Assembly: GCA_015485455.1 (NCBI GenBank)
Contig: WFTN01000013.1
Span: 1 to 5,690 of the forward strand
Direction: 5' to 3'
Length of the DNA: 5,690 bases
Source of the DNA: Planctomycetota bacterium
GTDB lineage: Bacteria > Planctomycetota > GCA-002687715 > DRQF01
This document shows positions 1-5,390 of the stretch, piece after piece. A program made the position numbers and the translations under genes. Below the pieces are notes generated by a model. That model made no database searches. It worked only from the letters and a program-made list of their open reading frames with translations, and was not told where the DNA came from. Within the stretch, counting starts at the first letter, position 1; the number at the start of each line of letters is the position of its first letter.

Positions 1-1257
1 CTCTAAGTGCGTAACCAAGAGGGGAATGGCTTGGGCATCTTGGATTTTTCCTAATGACACAGCGGCGGCCAGAACAACAGGCCAGGAAACATCCGACAAT
101 GCTTCTCGCGCCGCTTTCGAGGTGGCTTTATGGACGAATTGTCCGCAGAGGGTGGCCGCTTCTTCTTTGACGATGTCACTGGAGTCATCCGCTAGAACCT
201 TCGCGATGAGGTCAGGAGCGGCTTTGTCTTCAGTCATGACTGCGGCACGGATTGCCAGCAGTCTGGTTTTGGGTTCGGAATCTGACGTGGCAATTTCTTG
301 GATGTAAGCGAAACTCTCGGCACCCCCCAATGACCCTAAGCTGGAAACAATAGACCCTTGAGGTCTTCCTTTGCCAAATTCAATGAGGCAGGCAGCGCAT
401 CGTTCTGCGTCGGCGATGTTGGATTCTTTATTGCCGAGTTGACCCATGAGACGAGCCAAGAAACCATGGGACTGGGTGTCACGGCCTCCTTTCTTGTAGG
501 CGTCCAAGCACATCTTGATGGCCGTCTCCTTTTGTTTCTCTTCTCGATTGGCTGCAATCGTGCAAATGGCTTCACTGATCCGCCTTGCCATCACTGGACG
601 GACGCCCTTTTGGGCCAATCTTTCCAAGAGAATGCTGAGAGCTTCATCCGTACCGCAAACCGCAAGAGCATTCGCTGCGGCAGCTCTTGCTGTCACGTCC
701 GGATCTTTCCTCAAGAATTGGGACAATTCCTTGGCAGCCCGAGGATCTCCAGTGGCCGCTAAGCCTCTGATGCCGCCTTGTCGCAGAAGAGGAAATTCTG
801 ATTTCGTGAGTTTCTTGAATCGCTTCCAGCCAGCGGGGTATCCCACAGAGACCAAAGCTTCTGCAGCATGGGCGATGGTTTTTCCTTTGAGTTTCTTGAC
901 CAAGAGCTTGATAGCAGCTTCTTTGTCGAGTGCCCTCAATGAAGTGGCGGCTGCGACGCGTATGGTTGCTAATGGCCCTGAGACAGCAAGCTTGGCTAAG
1001 GTCTTTAAGCTCTTGTCGTCCCCCCGTTTCGCCAGACCAATGGTGGCTTTCTCGACGACTTCCCAATCGTTGTCGCTGCATGCTTTTTTTAACAGGGCGG
1101 CTTGTTTGGGATGACCTTGGTCAATGATACGACTGACCGCATTCAAGCGTTCCGAAACGTCTTTCATTTTGAGTTGGTCGGCGGGATCTTTCTCTTGGGC
1201 AAAGGCTGTGGTGACAAGAAGGAAGGCCGCACAAGAAATCGAGATACAAAAGCGCAT
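1..1257 (-). CDS. Secreted HEAT-repeat protein (C-terminus beyond window)
   Basis: The frame is open from the ATG at 1257 to the left edge (419 codons, no stop), so only the N-terminal part is visible. Residues 1-20 form a signal peptide: short charged start, hydrophobic core, and an AFA|Q cleavage site, which predicts export to the periplasm or surface. The rest is almost all helical with HEAT/PBS-lyase-like repeats; examples are residues 65-90, 98-121, 156-183, 186-214, 330-356 and 391-418, with recurring alanine-rich first helices and G/D-P-x-A turns such as the ATGDPRAAKEL segment. HEAT solenoids bind proteins or act as scaffolds; no catalytic residues are visible, so the partner is unknown. 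The start is supported by a GGAG ribosome-binding site 6 bases upstream. It lies downstream of, and in the same direction as, the FG-GAP gene, but the 247-bp gap makes a shared operon uncertain. The fold call is firm; the function is not. Confidence 0.88.
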   Translation of the reverse strand, partial: MRFCISISCAAFLLVTTAFAQEKDPADQLKMKDVSERLNAVSRIIDQGHPKQAALLKKACSDNDWEVVEKATIGLAKRGDDKSLKTLAKLAVSGPLATIRVAAATSLRALDKEAAIKLLVKKLKGKTIAHAAEALVSVGYPAGWKRFKKLTKSEFPLLRQGGIRGLAATGDPRAAKELSQFLRKDPDVTARAAAANALAVCGTDEALSILLERLAQKGVRPVMARRISEAICTIAANREEKQKETAIKMCLDAYKKGGRDTQSHGFLARLMGQLGNKESNIADAERCAACLIEFGKGRPQGSIVSSLGSLGGAESFAYIQEIATSDSEPKTRLLAIRAAVMTEDKAAPDLIAKVLADDSSDIVKEEAATLCGQFVHKATSKAAREALSDVSWPVVLAAAVSLGKIQDAQAIPLLVTHLE

Positions 1258-1263
1258 GAATAG

Positions 1264-1267
1264 CTCC
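1264..1267 (-). promoter_or_regulatory. Shine-Dalgarno site of the HEAT-repeat gene
   Basis: On the minus strand this reads GGAG, followed by a 6-base spacer and the ATG at 1257. It fixes the start that gives a proper signal peptide. Confidence 0.7.
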
Positions 1268-1432
1268 AATCCATCAGTTCGCGCTGATCCTAACAGTTTG
1301 ACTGGGCTTTCGGGTGAGGTTTAGAGATTTGCCGGTCAAGCACAGTCTCTGCTGATTGACGGTGAGAATGGGCGTTCGGCCATCTGTTGCCGGTCGAGAA
1401 GGGTTCGATTCTTTTGTCTTTGATTCCAAACG

Positions 1433-1465
1433 GGAGTGAGTCACGCCGAGGGTATGACTTACTCC
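1433..1465 (-). terminator. Inverted repeat after the FG-GAP gene, possible terminator
   Basis: Arms 1433-1443 and 1455-1465 are complementary over 11 positions with one G-T pair, separated by an 11-base loop. The repeat begins about 40 bases past the FG-GAP stop on the minus strand. There is no real T-run after it in that direction, so it may be a factor-dependent terminator, an mRNA-end structure, or a protein-binding dyad for the HEAT gene. The remainder of the 1258-1504 gap shows no convincing promoter or gene. Confidence 0.4.
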
Positions 1466-1467
1466 TA

Positions 1468-1491
1468 AATTCGCAGGTTCATTCACGAATT
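1468..1491. repeat. Short inverted repeat next to the FG-GAP stop
   Basis: AATTCG at 1468-1473 and CGAATT at 1486-1491 form a perfect 6-bp inverted repeat around a 12-base loop, 14 bases beyond the FG-GAP stop. Together with the adjacent larger dyad it makes two tandem hairpins in the 3' end of the FG-GAP transcript. Six base pairs alone could be chance. Confidence 0.35.
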
Positions 1492-1504
1492 CATGGCCGG
1501 TCTT

Positions 1505-3148
1505 CTAAGGAATGACGACGAATCGAAGACCATTGGACCCTCGAATTACCGGACTTGTTTCATACATTTGGACGTAGAGGCGAGTGCCGGCGATGGCAGG
1601 ATTTCTCCTTGTAATCCCTGCGATTGCGAAGGAACCGTTTCCGTCGGCGCCCAGGGTGGCCAAGAGCAGCAGGTTGATGGGGTCGACCGCCACCAGAAGG
1701 TCGGTGCCGAAAATGGGAATATCTCCTGGGGCCAGACTTGCGACAAGAGTACCGAGGGCGCCAGGGGTTGCTCCCGAGCAGTGAAGTCCTCCTTCCGTGT
1801 CATGGATATTGCCTAATTCTGGTGTCCAGCCGAGGCTCAAGGGTGGCGGATTCCCCGACGTTGAGGAATATGCTGTTACTGGAGTATCGCCAGATTCGTA
1901 GATGCGAACCTGTGTCTTGGTTCCACTGATGTTTTGGGGGGGGCCCAAGAGGAAGGTTGGATTACTGACGATAGCGAGGTCTGGGATGCCATCGCCGTTC
2001 ATGTCGCCCATATCGCGGACGAGCATGAAATTGCCCGCGGGGCCGCGAGGGAAGGTTTTGAAGGCATTTCCGTTGACTCCCGAGAACAAGCGTACTTGGG
2101 CCTCGGCACCAATCCCTTCCGCTGCTGCTAAGTCGGCGATTCCGTCGCCACTGAGGTCGTTCACATGAACGAATTGTCGCCCGAGCCGACTTTGAGGCAA
2201 AGTGGCCTCGATGGTGTGAAGGTCTGATCCGTCGATTCCTGAGGTAATTCTAATCCTTCCCCTAAGACCGGTCATTGGGTTGAGGCGACCGGGTTCCCCG
2301 ATGGTTAAGTCGTTGATGCCATCGTTGTTGATGTCTCCAGCGCTCCCGACAGCATAGCCAGTTTCTCCAAAATCGATGTCGCCATTGATGTCGAAAAGGA
2401 GAGCGCCATCGGATCCGGAGAAGACACGTGCTCGACCGCGTCTTTGCGTCATAGATGGGAAGGTGTAGTGGGGCTGCCCGACGATGAAATCATTGACCCC
2501 GTCGTTGTTCAGATCTGTGGCGTTGGCCACGCTGAAGCCCAAGTGGTCGTTTCCGCTTCCTTGAAGATTGAGCATGGTTGACCCGTCAATCCCGGAAAAG
2601 ACCCGAACTAGACCTCCCCCAGTAAGACTTGAGAGGCGCGGCTCACCGATGACGAAATCGTCGAATCCGTCGTTGTTGAGGTCACCCAATCCAGCAACCG
2701 AGATGCCAGCGTTGGAGTAGGCGTCTAAGCCGAAAATCGTATGAATGATGCTTCCATCGTTGCCCGAATAGACTGTGGCGGAACCAGCATCGAATTGGAA
2801 GGTGTCGTCATTTGGGTGCCCGGTGATGATGTCGCCAAAGCCATCGCCATTGACATCGCCCGCTGGAGCGATGATAGGCCCGTTCTGAATGAATGCGAAG
2901 AATTCATTGCCAATGGGGATTGTGACGAGGATCTCGCCGTTCGCACCAGAACGAACTTCGAGGAGGCCAGCGTTGGACCCGGCGTTGGGGGCTTGAATGC
3001 TCACAGCGAAGTCTGGAATTCCGTCGTCGTTGGTATCGCCCACTTCGCTGATGGCGACTCTGTGGTCGTATTCGATGAAGAACTTGGTCGTCTGGGCAGA
3101 TAGAGTGGCAGACAGAACGATGCAAGAAAGGAGGGTATAGAATCGCAT
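1505..3148 (-). CDS. Secreted seven-repeat FG-GAP (integrin-like beta-propeller) protein
   Basis: A 547-residue protein. Residues 1-18 are a signal peptide with an LSA|Q cleavage site. Seven calcium-binding loops of the D-x-N-x-D-G-x-x-D type start at residues 38, 98, 156, 212, 272, 331 (a variant, DLSGDGIAD) and 382, spaced 51-60 residues, as expected for a seven-bladed propeller like integrin alpha. Each blade also carries a V-x-V-x-S-G-x-D-G-like strand, for example around residues 181-190 and 241-249. Residues about 440-547 form a different, likely beta-sandwich, C-terminal domain with the single late cysteine (457); I associate similar endings with secreted planctomycete FG-GAP proteins, which is memory rather than a search. 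No enzyme motif is visible; adhesion or surface display is the likely role. I chose the ATG at 3148 because it begins the signal peptide; a longer frame from a TTG at 3220 adds 24 polar residues. An AGGA lies 11 bases upstream, rather far. It is divergent from the sigma gene. Confidence 0.9.
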   Translation of the reverse strand: MRFYTLLSCIVLSATLSAQTTKFFIEYDHRVAISEVGDTNDDGIPDFAVSIQAPNAGSNAGLLEVRSGANGEILVTIPIGNEFFAFIQNGPIIAPAGDVNGDGFGDIITGHPNDDTFQFDAGSATVYSGNDGSIIHTIFGLDAYSNAGISVAGLGDLNNDGFDDFVIGEPRLSSLTGGGLVRVFSGIDGSTMLNLQGSGNDHLGFSVANATDLNNDGVNDFIVGQPHYTFPSMTQRRGRARVFSGSDGALLFDINGDIDFGETGYAVGSAGDINNDGINDLTIGEPGRLNPMTGLRGRIRITSGIDGSDLHTIEATLPQSRLGRQFVHVNDLSGDGIADLAAAEGIGAEAQVRLFSGVNGNAFKTFPRGPAGNFMLVRDMGDMNGDGIPDLAIVSNPTFLLGPPQNISGTKTQVRIYESGDTPVTAYSSTSGNPPPLSLGWTPELGNIHDTEGGLHCSGATPGALGTLVASLAPGDIPIFGTDLLVAVDPINLLLLATLGADGNGSFAIAGITRRNPAIAGTRLYVQMYETSPVIRGSNGLRFVVIP

Positions 3149-3184
3149 TTTCGCGGGTTTCCTATTTGTTCGAGCGCGTGTGAA

Positions 3185-3248
3185 ACTCGGAGGAGGTTGA
3201 GGACTCAAGACTGAGTGCAACTGATCCTCGGACTTCCCCCCTCCGAGT
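3185..3248 (-). promoter_or_regulatory. Nested inverted repeats in the FG-GAP leader
   Basis: Outer arms ACTCGGAGG (3185-3193) and CCTCCGAGT (3240-3248) are a perfect 9-bp inverted repeat. Between them, GTTG (3196-3199)/CAAC (3218-3221) encloses ACTCA (3203-3207)/TGAGT (3212-3216) with a 4-base loop. A competing TTGAG/CTCAA hairpin (3197-3201/3204-3208) overlaps it. The block lies 37 to 100 bases upstream of the FG-GAP ATG and could be an mRNA leader structure or an operator. Whether it is transcribed is not shown by the sequence. Confidence 0.4.
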
Positions 3249-3273
3249 ATCCGCTGAACAATCTCTGACCGCC

Positions 3274-3295
3274 GAACCCAAAAATTAGCATTGTC
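3274..3295 (+). promoter_or_regulatory. Candidate ECF-type promoter facing the sigma gene
   Basis: GAAC at 3274-3277 and GTC at 3293-3295 are separated by 15 bases, the second followed by a T-run. Many ECF sigma factors recognise a GAAC-like -35 and a GTC-like -10 about 16 bases apart, and they often drive their own gene. Transcription would begin near 3300, giving a leader of about 120 bases. The match is short and the specificity of this sigma factor is unknown. Confidence 0.3.
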
Positions 3296-3314
3296 TTTTT
3301 ATGGAGTCAAAGAA

Positions 3315-3414
3315 GTCCCAAATCGGGACGTAGTTTAATTGGGCGGAGTGAGGAAACAGGCCAGGAAAGATTAATTGTAGAAATTGGTGTTGTCCTGGGA
3401 ATCGGCTACGTCCC
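3315..3414 (+). promoter_or_regulatory. Nested and alternative stems in the sigma gene leader
   Basis: GGGACGTAG (3325-3333) is perfectly complementary to CTACGTCCC (3406-3414), extendable by two G-T pairs. Nested inside are CCAGGA/TCCTGG (3361-3366/3393-3398) and a weaker AT-rich stem (3370-3376/3382-3388). The first arm can instead pair with GTCCC at 3315-3319, making a small hairpin with a 5-base loop, so the two folds are mutually exclusive. The last arm ends 11 bases before the sigma ATG, close to the weak ribosome-binding region. This is the layout of an attenuator or translational switch, but it could also be a DNA operator. Confidence 0.4.
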
Positions 3415-3425
3415 AAGAAGTGAGC

Positions 3426-4220
3426 ATGAAACAAAACACAAATATCGAAGAACTCCTCTCAGAGAGCGTTTGGCTCTCCAAGTTGGCGCAAAGCCTCGTT
3501 GGGAGAGACGAAGACGCTGAAGACTTGGTCCAGGAGACTTGGCTGACGGTTCTTCGGCGGCCAAAGGAGGAGTCTGCGATTGGCAGGGGACTTCTCAGAA
3601 GCATTGTGCGAAGTCGGCTTATGGACAGGCGTCGTCGCGAATCTGCTCGCCGGCGACGAGAGGAATGGAACGCTCACCCGGATGGGCAGGTGGTGTCGTC
3701 GAATAACGTCGAACGCATGGCAGTCCAAAAGCGCGTGGTCGAAGAAATCGCCCGCCTACCCGAGCCTTTGCAAGGTACGGTTATCCGCCGTTATCTTGAT
3801 GGCTATTCTGTGGCCCAGATTGCCCGGGCCGACAAGGTTTCTGAGTCTGCGGTGCGGAAGCGGATTTACCGGGCTCTCGAAAATCTTCGGGTTCGCTTGG
3901 ATGGGGAATGGGGCAGTCGGTCGGCTTGGGCTTTGGTTCTCTGCCCGTTTCTTCGGCCTCAAACGACAACTTTGACTTCAACAATGCTTGGGTTTTTTTG
4001 GGGGGGCATGAACATGAGCACGAAACTGAAATTCGGAATTGTCGTAGTTGCCATTTTCGCTTTATGGTCCGCCAGCTTTGTTTGGGAGGAAGAAGATTCG
4101 CTTTTGGTCGGGGAGCTTGGGGCAAAAAAGGAGTTGCAAGGTCACCAACCTCGGCGGGTTGACGACAAGGAATGGAAGGGGAAGACTGGCAGTACGTGCT
4201 TGAAGATCTTGAGCGTGTAG
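3426..4220 (+). CDS. ECF-type RNA polymerase sigma factor with transmembrane C-terminal extension
   Basis: A 264-residue sigma-70 family protein that would direct RNA polymerase to a set of promoters. Region 2 covers residues about 10-80: the conserved D-A-E-D-L-V-Q-E-T-W helix at 30-39 (core binding) and a very basic stretch, 58-78 (-10 recognition). Region 4 covers about 104-158, with a helix-turn-helix at about 127-150 (YSVAQIARADKVSESAVRKR) for the -35 element. ECF factors usually end here near 160-190 residues. This one continues with a linker, one hydrophobic helix at about 203-220, and a short charged tail of 44 residues, so it is probably membrane-anchored. The ATG at 3426 is preferred: the longer frame begins with a TTG at 3384 and adds 14 non-conserved residues. 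The ribosome-binding site is weak (AAGAAG). No separate anti-sigma gene is seen nearby. Relatives with C-terminal extensions are typical of planctomycetes, where the part after the helix is often longer, so this tail may be shortened. The last 49 bases overlap the HNH gene. Confidence 0.9.
   Translation: MKQNTNIEELLSESVWLSKLAQSLVGRDEDAEDLVQETWLTVLRRPKEESAIGRGLLRSIVRSRLMDRRRRESARRRREEWNAHPDGQVVSSNNVERMAVQKRVVEEIARLPEPLQGTVIRRYLDGYSVAQIARADKVSESAVRKRIYRALENLRVRLDGEWGSRSAWALVLCPFLRPQTTTLTSTMLGFFWGGMNMSTKLKFGIVVVAIFALWSASFVWEEEDSLLVGELGAKKELQGHQPRRVDDKEWKGKTGSTCLKILSV
3993..4006 (+). repeat. T7-G7 homopolymer run inside the sigma gene
   Basis: Seven T (3993-3999) are followed directly by seven G (4000-4006), coding for G-F-F-W-G-G at residues about 189-194, just between region 4 and the membrane helix. 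Such runs are prone to polymerase or replication slippage and to sequencing error. The frame given here is supported by the intact hydrophobic helix that follows. Confidence 0.85.
4110..4130 (+). other. dnaX-like slippery heptamer with upstream SD-like sequence
   Basis: In the sigma frame the codons are GCA AAA AAG (4122-4130), so the heptamer A-AAA-AAG lies at 4124-4130 in the phase needed for -1 frameshifting, as in Escherichia coli dnaX. A GGGGAG (4110-4115) sits 8 bases upstream, resembling the stimulatory SD-like element of dnaX (10 bases). A small stem (4146-4151/4156-4161, one G-T pair) lies 15 bases downstream, farther than usual. A -1 shift would stop at the TGA at 4160-4162, giving about 245 residues. 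Function is unproven. Confidence 0.35.
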
Positions 4221-4474
4221 CAGAGCCGCACGACCGCAAAATCCCCGAGAAGGTTCAAAAGGAAGTCTACAAGCGAGATAAACACGCTTGTCGCTCATGT
4301 GGATGGACTCGTGAGAAATGGACGAAAGCGAATCCGCGTATACTTGAACTCCACCATCTCAAGCAACACGTTGACGGTGGGCACAATGTTCCAAAGAACC
4401 TAATCGTCATTTGCAGCCGGTGTCACGATGAGGTCCATGCCGGAAGGCTTGAGCTTCCCATGACGGAGGGATAA
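4172..4474 (+). CDS. Small HNH endonuclease-like protein
   Basis: A 100-residue protein with a compact HNH (His-Me finger) core. Visible motifs: Y-K-R-D-x-x-x-C-R-S-C-G at residues 33-44, L-E-L-H-H-L at 58-63 (second His the likely metal-activating base), D-G-G-x-N at 68-72, N-L-I-V-I-C-S-R-C-H-D-E-V-H at 76-89. The two C-x-x-C pairs (40/43 and 81/84) probably bind structural zinc, and the late His residues (85, 89) belong to the metal site. HNH proteins cleave DNA; this one has no other domain that would indicate a target, so it may be a homing, restriction-like or repair nuclease. It begins inside the sigma gene, overlapping it by 49 bases in a different frame. The ATG at 4172 has an AAGGA directly against it, too close for a normal site; a GTG at 4196 is an alternative. 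The frame is closed upstream by a TGA at 4160-4162, so it is not simply the C-terminal part of a longer protein without a frameshift. Confidence 0.8.
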   Translation: MEGEDWQYVLEDLERVAEPHDRKIPEKVQKEVYKRDKHACRSCGWTREKWTKANPRILELHHLKQHVDGGHNVPKNLIVICSRCHDEVHAGRLELPMTEG

Positions 4475-4553
4475 CCCGGAGCGATTAGGAAAACTCGAGA
4501 CTTGCAGAGATTCACTTTTCACACCGGTGGGATCTTGGAAGAGAATGTCGTTG

Positions 4554-4565
4554 CCCCCCCCCCCC
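4554..4565. repeat. Run of 12 C
   Basis: Twelve consecutive C lie in the gap between the HNH gene and the next coding region. No gene spans it, so it cannot be frame-checked. Its length is likely to vary by slippage or to be a sequencing uncertainty. Confidence 0.8.
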
Positions 4566-4586
4566 AAATTCTTCATGAGTCTGCGT

Positions 4587-4623
4587 TCGCTGCGAGAGGT
4601 ACGGTACGTGCCTCTCGCAGCGA
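4587..4623 (+). terminator. Strong 17-bp hairpin after the HNH gene, possible terminator
   Basis: CGCTGCGAGAGG (4588-4599) and CCTCTCGCAGCG (4611-4622) are perfect 12-bp arms. A T-A pair (4587/4623) extends them outward and four more pairs, one of them G-T, extend them inward (4600-4603/4607-4610), leaving a 3-base loop. It is the most stable structure in the window. No T-run follows on either strand, so it is not a classical intrinsic terminator; it may still end the sigma-HNH transcript, protect an mRNA end, or be a mobile palindromic element. The rest of the gap 4475-4754 holds no gene and no convincing promoter. Confidence 0.5.
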
Positions 4624-4744
4624 TCTGGGCTAACGTTCAATTAGAAATCAGGTGGTAAGTAGACTTCATACTTTAGCCTGGTAGAGTTCTTAGGCCTGAC
4701 GAAGTCATGGCGAGAATCAGGCATGAAGAACCCCAACCCGAATT

Positions 4745-4749
4745 AGAGG
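4745..4749 (+). promoter_or_regulatory. Shine-Dalgarno site deciding the start at 4755
   Basis: AGAGG followed by a 5-base spacer precedes the ATG at 4755. This favours that start over an in-frame ATG at 4707, which would put 16 polar residues before the signal peptide. Confidence 0.65.
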
Positions 4750-4754
4750 TCATA

Positions 4755-5390
4755 ATGAAGTTCTTACTCACCGGAATTACTTTGGCAATCGCAATCGCGG
4801 GTGCTTCGTTCGTTTCTTCTGCCGCTTCAGAATCTCGTGATGATAGAGTTCGGACTATCTCTGAGGAACCGAGTAAGCGGAACTTTCAGAACTATGGAAT
4901 AGGGGGGCCTCTTAGACTGGTGGTGGTAAAAGACAAACCCTACCCGATTGCCGGAAATGAGTTCGGAGTTGTCTTTAGTTGTGCCGGTACTAGCTGGAGA
5001 GTGAAAAACGCCGGCGATATAGCCGTGATTCACCCCAACTCAGCCGGAATACTAAGTCCTGTTGGTCTCATTATTCCGGGAAAGTGGTCATTTCATGCGT
5101 GGGGGTCAAGTTCCGCTGTTCTCATGATCTACAGCTCTGATGTTGTTGAAGGGAAGACGCATCGCGAAGTAATAAAGAAGGTCGAGGAATTGGAGAAACG
5201 TGTTGATGAGCTCAAGGATGCCCTTCTCGAATCGAATGGCAAACTGACGGCGGCGGACGCGGCCCAGTTGACATACGATCGCATCAAGGACGTGTTGGAG
5301 AAGGAATACAAGACGAAGTTCGAATTCCTGGAAAAAGAGGTCAAACGACTAAAGGCGGCCATAGAATCCGACAAGGAAGACGACAAGTGA
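4755..5390 (+). CDS. Exported protein of unknown family with C-terminal coiled coil
   Basis: I do not recognise this 211-residue protein. Residues 1-24 are a clear signal peptide (MK, then a hydrophobic core, then S-S-A-A). A polar linker (25-48) leads to a compact, probably beta-rich domain at about 49-130, with alternating hydrophobic stretches such as LRLVVV (53-58), FGVVFSC (70-76) and VGLIIP (103-108); one cysteine at 76. Residues 136-205 are a charged helix with heptad-like spacing of V, L and I, interrupted by N-G-K-L-T near 161-165, so probably a two-part coiled coil or helical hairpin. The end is acidic and basic (SDKEDDK). This would fit an oligomeric periplasmic or envelope protein, but the function is unknown. 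The stop codon TGA shares its last base with the ATG of the next gene, so the two are probably one operon and translationally coupled. Gene call is firm because of the signal peptide, ribosome-binding site and coupling. Confidence 0.82.
   Translation: MKFLLTGITLAIAIAGASFVSSAASESRDDRVRTISEEPSKRNFQNYGIGGPLRLVVVKDKPYPIAGNEFGVVFSCAGTSWRVKNAGDIAVIHPNSAGILSPVGLIIPGKWSFHAWGSSSAVLMIYSSDVVEGKTHREVIKKVEELEKRVDELKDALLESNGKLTAADAAQLTYDRIKDVLEKEYKTKFEFLEKEVKRLKAAIESDKEDDK

Noticed and set aside
26..307. Plus-strand ORF of 93 codons at the left edge
   Set aside because: It is also antisense to the HEAT-repeat gene, with no domain or ribosome-binding site of note.
515..1114. Plus-strand ORF of 199 codons
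   Set aside because: It is antisense to the HEAT-repeat gene, which has a signal peptide, ribosome-binding site and clear helical repeats over the same bases. The plus-strand product has no recognisable domain.
1274..1486. Minus-strand ORF of 70 codons between the FG-GAP and HEAT genes
   Set aside because: Composition is unremarkable, no domain is visible, and it covers the inverted repeat at 1433-1465. More likely non-coding.
2741..3103. Plus-strand acidic ORF of 120 codons
   Set aside because: It is the mirror of the FG-GAP calcium-loop repeats on the other strand, and the acidic look comes from that codon pattern.
76..3368. Exact 14-base repeat AACAGGCCAGGAAA at 76-89 and 3355-3368
   Set aside because: One copy is within the HEAT gene and the other in the sigma leader, with no flanking similarity. 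A 14-base match is close to chance expectation in a window of this size.
3908..4162. Second-frame reading with a His-rich C-x-x-C stretch after region 4 of the sigma gene
   Set aside because: The sigma frame continues into a good membrane helix over the same bases, so the alternative is not needed. It is kept only as the product of a possible frameshift.
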